Part shown: positions 55,871-64,000 of the stretch, one piece after another | Numbering within the stretch: position 1 is the first letter of the stretch | Layout: every line of letters starts with the position of its first letter | Source of the DNA: Posidonia oceanica | Taxonomy: Eukaryota; Streptophyta; Magnoliopsida; Alismatales; Posidoniaceae | Length of the DNA: 64,000 nt | Assembly: GCA_037176725.1 (NCBI GenBank) | Contig: JAZBRS010000026.1 | Coordinates: 98,439,501 to 98,503,500, forward strand | Direction: 5' to 3' | Notes under the pieces: generated by a model | Database searches by the model: none | What the model saw: only the letters and a program-made list of their open reading frames with translations | Told to the model about the DNA's origin: nothing | Translations under genes and position numbers: made by a program

Positions 55871-58791
55871 GATCTGCATCGACTATAGGGACCTAAACAA
55901 GGCGAGTCCCAAGGACGACTTCCCCCTGCCCCACATTGACGTCCTAGTCGACAATACAGCGGGCCACAAGATGCTCTCCTTCATGGACGGCTTTTCTGGA
56001 TACAACCAAATCAAAATGGCAGAAGAAGACATGGAAAAGACTTCATTCATCACCCCTTGGGGAGTCTTCTGCTACCAAGTCATGCCGTTCGGCCTGAAAA
56101 ATGCTGGTGCGACCTATCAGAGGGCCATGACTACGCTGTTCCACGACCTCATGCACCAAGAAGTGGAGGTCTACGTAGACGACATGATTGCTAAAACCAG
56201 AGAGCCTGAAGATCACCTTGCCTGTCTAAAAAAGCTCTTTGACCGTCTACGGAAATACAAACTGCGCCTGAATCCCAAGAAGTGCGTATTCGGGGTGTCT
56301 TCTAGCAAATTGCTCGGCTACATTGTTAGCCAAAGGGGGATTGAGGTGGACCCGTTGAAAGCGCAAGCCATCGTGGACATGCCACCCCCCAGAACTGAAA
56401 AAGAAGTCAGAAGTCTGCTTAGGCGTTTACAATATATCAGTCGCTTTATTGCACAGCTTACGCTCATATGTGAACCCATATTCAAACTCCTGAAGAAGAA
56501 TGCGTAGATTCACTGGAGCGAGGAGTGTCAGGCTGCATTTGCCAAGATCAAGCAGCTGTTGATCAAGCCTCCTGTCCTGGTTCCCCCTATACCAGGGAGA
56601 CCTTTGCTTCTCTACCTTTCTACCACGCAGCATTCCATGGGCGCCGTCTTGGGCCAACATGACGAATCTGGTAGAAGGGAGCGCGCCATCTATTACCTGA
56701 GCAAGAAATTTAATGAATGCGAAGCCAGGTACAGTACACTAGAGAAGACTTGCTTGTCCCTTGTCTGGGCTGCACAGAAACTAAGGCACTACATGATGGC
56801 ATACCCTGTTCAGCTCTTATGCTGGCATGATCCTATCAAGTTCCTATTTCAGAAGCCGACCATGGTAGGCAGATGTGCTAAGTGGCAGGTGTTATTGTCT
56901 TAGTACGACATCACCTTTGTCACACAGAAATCCATGAAGGGCCAAGCCATGGTGGACCATCTTGCTGACCTTCCTCTGCCTGAATACCAACCCCTCCAGA
57001 CACAATTCCCCGACGAGGACATCCTCTTCGCAATGGAGGACTCTGAGCAGAAAGATCCTGAAGAGCAAGAGGAATGGCAGCTCTACTTCGATGGTGCAGT
57101 CAACAAAAAGGGCCGAGGCGTAGGCGCAGTGCTGACCACGCCCCAAGGACAGATGATTCCCTTCGCGAGGAATCTAACTTTCGCATGCACGAACAATGAG
57201 GCAGAATATGAAGCATGCATCCTGGGATTGAAAGTCGCCCTTGGACACAAGGTGCAGAGGCTGCATGTGCACGGTGATGCCATGCTAGTAATTTCTCAAG
57301 TGAACGGCGACTGGAGGACAAAAGATCCCAAACTTGTGCCGTATCACGAACACCTGCTGAGGCTGATGGAAGAATTTGAGAGCATCTGCTTCACATACAT
57401 GAACAGAGCCAAGAACGCGTACGCAGACGCATTGGCAACTTTGGCATCTTGGCTCACTATATCTGAAGACGGATGTATCTATTACTCGCATTGAGCAGCC
57501 TGCATACTGCCTGAACATAGAAGAGTCAGATCCGGTGGAGGAGCAGCCCTGGTATCAAGATATAAAATCTTTCCTGGAGTCTGGCAGCTTTCCTCCCGAT
57601 ACCGCAGCAGCAGACAAGAGAACTCTGGCGCGTCTGGCGTCAAAATATGTGTTGGGGGCTGGGCAGCTGTACAGAAGGTCATATAATCAGATGCTACTGC
57701 GCTGCCTAGACAAATCAGAGGCGGACACGCTGTTCCTTCAAGTGCATGCAGGGACCTGTGGCCCGCACATGAACAGCGTCCTCCTAGCCAAGAAGATCAT
57801 GCTCCAGGGATATTTCTGGCAGACCATGGAAGCAGACTGCTGCCGGTTTGTGCGTAAATGCCACAACTGCCAGATCCATGGTAACTTCATCAAGGCCCCC
57901 CCACAACAGCTGTATAACATGTCCTCGCCATGGCCTTTCTCCACCTGGGGGATCGATGTCATTGGCGCCATCCACCCTACTGCTTCAAATGGTCATTGCT
58001 ACATTCTGGTAGCGATCGATTACTTTACCAAGTGGGTGGAAGCGGCCTCTTACAGGACAGTCACCGCTGTGGCAACAGAAAAATTTATCAGGAACAATAT
58101 CGTTGCCCGATATAGGGTCCCGCACTCTGTCATCTCTGATAATGGCACAAACTTCATTACCAAAAGGACCGAGGAATACCTGCAGAGTCTCAAAATCAAG
58201 CATCACCGATCCTCGCCCTATCGGCCCCAGATGAACGGAGCGGTGGAGTCTGCAAACAAGAACATTGTCAAAATCCTAAAGAAAATGGCAGAAACCCACA
58301 AGGATTGGCATGACAAGCTCCCGTATGCGCTCTAGGCGTACAAGACATCAATCCGGACCTCGACGGGGGCCACCCCGTACTCTCTGGTGTACGGCATGGA
58401 AGCGGTGTTACCTGTCGAAGTAGAGATCCCCTCACTGCGGATCCTACGAGAAGCTGAGTTGGAAGAGGCAGAATGGGTCGAAAACCACTACGTCCAACTG
58501 AATTTAATTGATGAGCGCAGACTGCAAGCTATGCACAACGCTCACTGTTACCAGAAGCGGATGGCCAGAGCGTTCTTGAAGAAGGTCCAGCCTAGAAACT
58601 TTCAGCCAGGGGACCTTGTCTTGCGCGCCATTCACTTGCCTGACGGTCGAGGAAAATTCCGACCCAATTGGCGTGGCCCCTTTGTGGTCAAGCAGATCTT
58701 TTCGGGAGGCGCTATAACTCTTAAGGATATGGACCGGGTCGAGCAGTCTGAGCCCGTCAACCTCTGCTATCTCAAGAAGTACTATCAGTAG
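55871..58791 (+). pseudogene. pol: Element F RT, two RNase H domains and integrase, multiply disrupted
   Basis: RT active site YVDD lies at about 56172-56183. Nonsense codons are TAG 56505-56507 (CAG in A), TAG 56901-56903 (CAG in A) and TAG 58333-58335 (TGG in A). A net 8-bp deletion near 57470-57482, just after the archaeal-type RNase H, shifts the frame back. The archaeal-type RNase H (YFDGA near 57087) and integrase catalytic residues are still readable but in separate frames. This copy cannot make a working polyprotein. Confidence 0.9.
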
Positions 58792-60285
58792 CCGAAGGCG
58801 GCCCCGTTGCAGACGCCCTTCTCCCACCTACGCACTTGCATTCTCACTTCTTGCATTTTCGTCCTACCTACATTTTCTATCTATCCTACTCTTGCATTCT
58901 CTCTCTTCAAATCATCATCGTCATCTTCTCAAAAACATCCATCAGCTCTTTTCCAAATCATCATCGTCATTCTCTCAAATCATACATCACATCTCGGCCC
59001 GGTGATGAAAACCGGAAGTGCTTGCCTACTCTGGAAAGAGTCCGTCCTACCTCACCCGGCACTACTTAGATGTCTTAGCTAGTGAGGGAGCCACCACCAG
59101 TCAGGACAGGCGAACTGCCTAATCTCGTAAGGACATACACCTCTGAGGGAGAAAAGATGTTAGGATGTGAGTCTGGAAAAAATGAGAGTAGACACCTAGG
59201 TTTGGGCACATCCAAGGAACAGAAGCCGGCCCTAGAGATAGGGGTGTGCACTCTACCCCTGCTCCTTCTACCCATCACACAGCAGACCCAAAGCCTAGAT
59301 CCATTACAATTCAAACACCCTCTTTTTGCCACCAAAATGGGGATAGCCTGAAAAAAAAAAGAGAAAAAATCAAGCAAAAAAAAGGGGAAAAGAAAAAAAG
59401 AGATAGAACAAAAAACCCAAAAAAAAAAAAAGGGAAAAAAAGCAAGCAAAGCAAAAAACAAAAAGAAGAAAAAGGCAAAATGCAGCCCGAAAAACACAAG
59501 CACCATTATCCCCCATACTTTACTAGAGATCCCCAACATGTCGAGCTTAAAAATCTACCACATCCCCCCAAGAGCAAACACCTACCCTCTCCCAGCTAGG
59601 GGCAGAGAAAGACTGCATACCTATGAGAGAGAAATCAAAAAAAGAGAGCTGAAAGAATAGGTGTAGGTCCTGAGAGTTTGGCCAATAGCCTGTCCTCACC
59701 ACACCACCACCTGTACAATGCCAACAACCCGTTCTGGAGTGCCACCAGCAAGCCAAGAGTCTAGGTAGGGCCCAGTGAGTCAGGGACCACTCCCTTCCTT
59801 TGCAGCAGGCACCAAAGCACTCCGTATGCTGAGGGCATCCAAGCATACTCATCCGTCCAAGCATACTCATCCATCCGAGCATACTACTCATCTTCATAAG
59901 CATATTAATCACTTGCATCCTGCATCAATGCATCCCCATCCATCATTCCTCTCCTTTCCTATCAATCTCTTTGCTCTGCAACGCGCTTCGGCCCTGAGAC
60001 AGTACTCCTCCCCAGCAGAGTGCATTGACGCCACTCGAGCTGCGCTGGCCCAGATCTCCTGCCGGCCCTCGACCCCGTTTACAAGACCGTTGCATATCTC
60101 CTTTGCTTATCTGTGCTTAACTGCTATGTTCTGTTATTCACTACTATGATGCATATGGAACTACTTTATCAGCCTCAGATTCTACTTTCTATCAAAGATT
60201 ATATGCCTGCGAGATCTGACTGTTTATTGATTGCAGGTACCTTCAAGCTCTGCAGCTATCAGCCTGTATCTCTGTGATCTGCGCA
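58792..60285 (+). other. Element F spacer between pol and extra ORF
   Basis: Matches 10138-11669 of A: TCATCATCGTCAT repeats, CCGGT...ACCGG, A-rich tract (59349-59480), CATCCAAGCATAC units, and the conserved TTATTGATTGCAG (60224-60236) before the ORF. No gene. Confidence 0.6.
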
Positions 60286-61487
60286 ATGGGCTTCCCTACT
60301 CTGTTAACTCCAACACACTGCTCGGAAACCCTGCGAGAATGGATCGGCAGGCTCACTCAAGAAGATTGTGAGAAGCTGCGCCTCTAGGGGATCCCAACTA
60401 AATTGCTGAAGGCTGCTAATGTGGAAGTCAGCCGTCACCTTCTGTGTGCCGCCGCAAGATTCTGGAAACCAGCGCACCATGTCTTTCACTTTGGCAAAAC
60501 TGAGCTGACACCTACGCTAGAAGAAGTGCGTCGGATCTACGGCTTCTCCAAGATCATGGGGCCGCCTGTTTTCTTGAGGCGCGACGGATATCTCGAGGTC
60601 CTGAGCTAACTAACTGGGCTCCCTACTCGAAGCTGCCAACAAAGACTGATCTGCACAGTGGGCCTGAACCCATGCTTCGCCTAGCCCACTTTGACGATAT
60701 CATGAAAAAGCGCGTCGAACTCAGAGATGAGCTGTGGCTCCGAGGGTTTGTCATCCGCTTCCTGGGCGAGCTGATCTTTACTCATGGCCGACTGACAGTG
60801 GCCATTGAGGTTGCAGAGATAGCACTAGCTATGGTGACCCAGCACATAGACCTGGCGCCAGTTGTCCTGGCAGAGACCTATCGCGGGCTGGACCGCATTT
60901 CTCATCGCTGCCGCCACTTCCATGGCTGCGGGGCACTTATACAAGTCTGGCTAGCTGCACACTTAGAGATGAACCTTCTGTGCCCCCAGGTGCATGCTTT
61001 TGAAGCCTACTGCAGCAGCGGCCGTGCCAAGACAGTCAAGAGCATCAAAGAAGAATATGAAAGGCTATTAGCATTGACTGACGATGCAGTAACCTGGCGT
61101 ATCATTCCCTCTGTAGCCGAGCCATTTACTGTCTTCTTCAGCGCGCGCGACACGCGGCTGATTGTACTACCAGGATTCACTGCAGGTGTGGAATACCACC
61201 CTATCAGGGTCATGCGCCAGTTTGGCTTCTGGCAGGGCGCCTTTGTTGACAGCACAGCACCCAAGCTTCTGCAGACATATCCTCTTAGCACGACTGCCCC
61301 AACAAAGAAGCTCGCTAGTCTGATGCAGCATGGAGTGCGATCAACAGACATCGCAGCTGCGAGAGGTGTAGGATGTACCCCTGAGTACCTGACCGAGGTC
61401 CAAGAGCTCTGGCCTATCAATGAAATCCCGCCAGGAGGCCCTCTATTCCCCGACTCCAGGCAGTCGAAGAAGGCCCGAACCGGCTAG
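60286..61487 (+). pseudogene. Element F extra ORF (plant-mobile-domain-like), broken
   Basis: Same start (MGFPTLL) and overall sequence as the 400-aa ORF of element A. It is broken by TAG 60385-60387 (TGG in A), TAA 60607-60609 (CAG in A) and loss of one base near 60650-60658. From 60672 the remaining 271 codons are open and keep LAETYRGLDRI and the FHGCGALIQVWL stretch. The level of amino-acid conservation between the two copies suggests it was under selection in their common source. Confidence 0.85.
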
Positions 61488-62039
61488 GGCACTTATGCAG
61501 CTACTATGTACTTTCTTTTCAAGTCATGCTGTACATCTTTGGCCTGCCACAGGCATTGTACTCATCAAGATCTATCAATGAAAAACCGCTTTCTGCTGTC
61601 TGCTTGCACTTCAACACTGCTTATCGCATTGCATCATCATTGCCAACATCCTCTTGGGCCCTCTGGCCAGACTTACAGCCAACACAACGCAGGAAAGTCC
61701 TCAGCAGCTGATCCGGAGTCCAGAATCTCTGTAGACCCGCGTCGGCAAGCCACGCCATCCCGCGTCCCCAGCTGAGTGATCATCATCTATGGGCTGGCAC
61801 CCCCAACTGCTCGGCGATAGGTCCGTCAACCTGTCATCATCCCCAGCGGGCTGGTACCCCAAACTACTCGTCTGACAAACACGTCAGTTTTGTCTTCATC
61901 CTTCTGCTTTCGATGCCAAGGACGCGCTAGCCAACCCCTGGTGTCATCCCGACACCAGGGGCATCTTTTGATCGCCCCTTGGTATCATCCTCCCCCTCCT
62001 TCCCCCATGATATTCCTGGTGTCATGGGATGATTCGCTC
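61488..62039 (+). other. Element F sequence after the extra ORF, with single repeat units
   Basis: Unique sequence, then one unit of the 83-bp family (about 61790-61860), a hairpin GACAAA 61874-61879 / TTTGTC 61889-61894, and the GATGCCAAGG-type inverted repeats. It corresponds to 12873-14560 of A, which is about 1.1 kb longer because of array expansion. Confidence 0.75.
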
Positions 62040-62930
62040 TCCCGGTATCTTATCAATCATCAATCTCATCATTACCTCATCCCCTCTTTGCCGACCGATA
62101 AGTCCGATATCTTGTCAATCATCAATCTCATCATTACCTCATCCCCTCTTTACCGGCCGATAAGTCCGATATCTTATCAATCATCAATCTCATCATTACC
62201 TCATCCCCTCTTCGCCGGCCGATAAGTCCAATATCTTATCAATCATCAATCTCATCATTACCTCATCCCCTCTTTGCCGGCCGATAAGTCCGATATCTTA
62301 TCACCTTTTCAATCAATCAATCTCATCATTACCTCATCCCCTCTTTGCCGGCCGATAAGTCCGATATCTTATCACCTTTTCAATCAATCAATCTCATCAT
62401 TACCCCATCCCCTCTTTGCCGGCCGATAAGTCCGATATCTTATCAATCATCAATCTCATCATTACCTCATCCCCTCTTTGCCGGCCGATAAGTCCGATAT
62501 CTTATCAATCATCAATCTCATCATTACCTCATCCCCTCTTTGCCGGCCGATAAGTCTGATATCTTATCACCTTTTCAATCAATCAATCTCATCATTACCT
62601 CATCCCCTCTTTGCCGGCCGATAAGTCCGATATCTTTTCACCTTTTCAATCAATCAATCTCATCATTACCTTATCCCCTCTTTGCCGGCCGATAAGTCCG
62701 ATATCTTATCACCTTTTCAATCAATCAATCTCATCATTACCTCATCCCCTCTTTGCCGGCCGATAAGTCCGATATCTTATCACCTTTTCAATCAATCAAT
62801 CTCATCATTACCTCATCCCCTCTTTGCCGGCCGATAAGTCCGATATCTTATCACCTTTTCAATCAATCAATCTCATCATTACCTCATCCCCTCTTTGTCG
62901 GCCGATAAGTCCGATATCTTATCAATCAAT
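62040..62930 (+). repeat. 62/71-bp tandem array (13 copies), element F
   Basis: GATAAG starts at 62097, 62159, 62221, 62283, 62354, 62425, 62487, 62549, 62620, 62691, 62762, 62833 and 62904, giving two repeat lengths, 62 and 71 bp. Each unit has GCCGGCC and a GATAAG(N8)CTTATC hairpin. Element A has only four such units. Confidence 0.95.
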
Positions 62931-63073
62931 CAATCTCCTCTTTTTCTTATCAATCAATCAATCAATCTCATCATGATCTCATCCCCTCTTATCAAGCAAT
63001 CAATCAATCATCAATCACTGCTCTTCCAGGCTGATAACCTAAACTATCATCTGGGCCGATCCATGGTTGGCCC
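62931..63073 (+). repeat. Transition segment with AATC runs, element F
   Basis: (AATC)n, one 36-bp-family unit near 62966, a GATA...TATC hairpin and GGGCC...GGCCC around CATGG. It leads into the branched domain as in A. Confidence 0.7.
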
Positions 63074-63857
63074 GCAGTTGTGTTATACGGCTGACATCCA
63101 TTAACTGTCCCTCGTAATTGCACTTCCCGGTTGATAGGTCCGTAAACTATCATTCTCTGGCCGATGATCCAAAACTCATCCTTGGCTGATACCCAAAACT
63201 ATCACTTGTAATTACGTTATACGGCTGACATCCAGTAACTGTCCCTTGCAATTGCGGTTTCCAGTTGATAGGTCTGTAAACTATCCACCAGTTGATAGGA
63301 CTGTAAACTATCCGCCAGTTGATAGGACTGTAAACTATCGCTCCAGTTGATAGGTCTGTAAACTATCACCAGCAATTGCAATATACGGCTGATATCCAGT
63401 AACTATCCCTCATCATTGCGCGTTTCCAGTTGATAGGTCTATAAACTATCCGCCAGTTGATAGGACTATAAACTATCGTTCTAGTTGATAGGACTGTAAA
63501 CTATCGTTCCAGTTGATAGGACTGTAAACTATCACGCGCAATCATGTTATACGGCTGACACCCAGTAACTGTCCCTCGCAAATGCCATTTCCAGTTGATA
63601 GGACTGTAAACTATTCGCCAGTTGATAGGACTGTAAACTATCCGCCAGTTGATAGGTCTGTAAACTATCGTTCCAGTTGATAGGACTGTAAACTATCTGG
63701 CATTTGCGTTATACGGCTGATACCCAGTAACTATCACTCATGGTTTGTGGCTTCCAGTTGATAGGTCTGTAAACTATCCGCCAGTTGATAGGACTGTAAA
63801 CTATCCCACACAACCATGTTATACGGCTGATATCCAGTAACTATCACTCACAACTGC
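63074..63857 (+). other. Element F hierarchical hairpin domain
   Basis: Outer stem GCAGTTGTG 63074-63082 / CACAACTGC 63849-63857, identical to A. Module stems: 63113-63123/63206-63216 (10 pairs including one G-T, last pair lost), 63247-63255/63372-63380 (9, perfect), 63411-63422/63535-63546 (11 of 12), 63577-63587/63698-63708 (11, perfect, sequence changed on both sides relative to A) and 63739-63749/63809-63818 (10, one bulge). Small hairpins inside are mostly GATAG/CTATC, plus GATGA 63163-63167 / TCATC 63176-63180. Confidence 0.9.
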
Positions 63858-64000
63858 TTCCGGTTGACAGGACCGTAAACTGTCGTTCCAGGCTGATAAC
63901 CTAAACTATCATTCCCGGTTGATAGGGCCGTAAACTATCCGGACGATAAGCCCGTCACCTTATCACCTTCTTCGCATGACCTTGTCCCAGGAAGGCAAAG
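63858..64000 (+). other. Element F 3' untranslated end, partial
   Basis: Last GACAG/CTGTC, GATAG/CTATC and GATAAG/CTTATC hairpins, then sequence matching 16296-16316 of A. The polypurine tract and LTR are outside the window. Confidence 0.8.

Larger units (their letters stand above)
42822..64000 (+). mobile_element. Element F: Tat/Ogre-like element, complete 5' end, right end beyond window
   Basis: Same family and order as element A: LTR, PBS, leader, gag-pro-pol, spacer, extra ORF, repeats. The last bases align with about 16315 of A, so roughly 500 bp of 3' region plus the 3' LTR lie outside. Gag-pol has five nonsense codons and two frameshifts, and the extra ORF has two stops and a frameshift, so this copy is more decayed than A. 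It is inserted in the 3' region of element D. Confidence 0.95.

Noticed and set aside
62040..62930. CRISPR-like regular array
   Set aside because: Spacing sequences are themselves repeats, the units carry no unique spacers, and the context is a plant retrotransposon.

Overview
This window is plant nuclear heterochromatin made almost entirely of very large, nested LTR retrotransposons of the Ty3/gypsy Tat clade (Ogre-like). I found no host gene, tRNA or rRNA. The evidence is a Tat-type gag-pro-pol with a gypsy RNase H followed by a second, archaeal-type RNase H, LTRs of about 5.7-5.85 kb, a primer-binding site in which TGGCGACT directly follows the LTR, and an extra sense ORF after pol. The host is a flowering plant, probably a eudicot. 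The sequence alone does not give me the species.

Layout, left to right. Element A (1-22546, +) is an almost complete copy lacking only its 5' LTR, PBS and about 56 bp. It holds a leader, gag, protease, RT-RH-RH-integrase, a spacer, an intact 400-aa extra ORF, about 3.9 kb of tandem and hairpin repeats, a polypurine tract, and a 3' LTR (16816-22546). Fragment B (22547-about 24858, +) is the LTR end, PBS and leader start of a related family into which A inserted. Fragment C (about 24859-27362, -) is part of a reverse-strand LTR. Element D (27363-42821, -) shows its 3' LTR (27363-33101), PPT and 3' non-coding region. D is split by solo LTR E (33469-39283, +), which has a perfect CCAAG target-site duplication. 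Element F (42822 to beyond 64000, +) is inserted in D. It has a complete 5' LTR, PBS, a decayed gag-pol, a decayed extra ORF and a 3' repeat region, and the window ends about 0.5 kb before its expected 3' LTR. C sits in B, D in C, and E and F in D, which makes four levels of nesting. A sits in B from the left.

How it works together. Gag makes the particle. The polyprotein supplies protease, reverse transcriptase, two RNase H domains and DD35E integrase. The extra ORF encodes a plant-mobile-domain-like (DUF7745-type) protein of unknown role. A and F are both defective. Seven of the eight premature stops are CAG to TAG/TAA or TGG to TAG changes consistent with cytosine deamination at CHG sites, so these copies look methylated and silenced.

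The most striking observation is the roughly 0.83-kb domain between the extra ORF and the 3' LTR (15355-16188 in A, 63074-63857 in F). A 9-bp outer stem encloses five modules, each closed by its own different 9-12 bp stem and each filled with small GATAG...CTATC-type hairpins. Stems co-vary both within and between copies, including a base pair inserted on both sides of module 4. This looks like a large, hierarchically branched RNA (or cruciform) structure that I do not recognise as a described element. A second co-varying stem-loop is present in the 3' part of all six LTRs.
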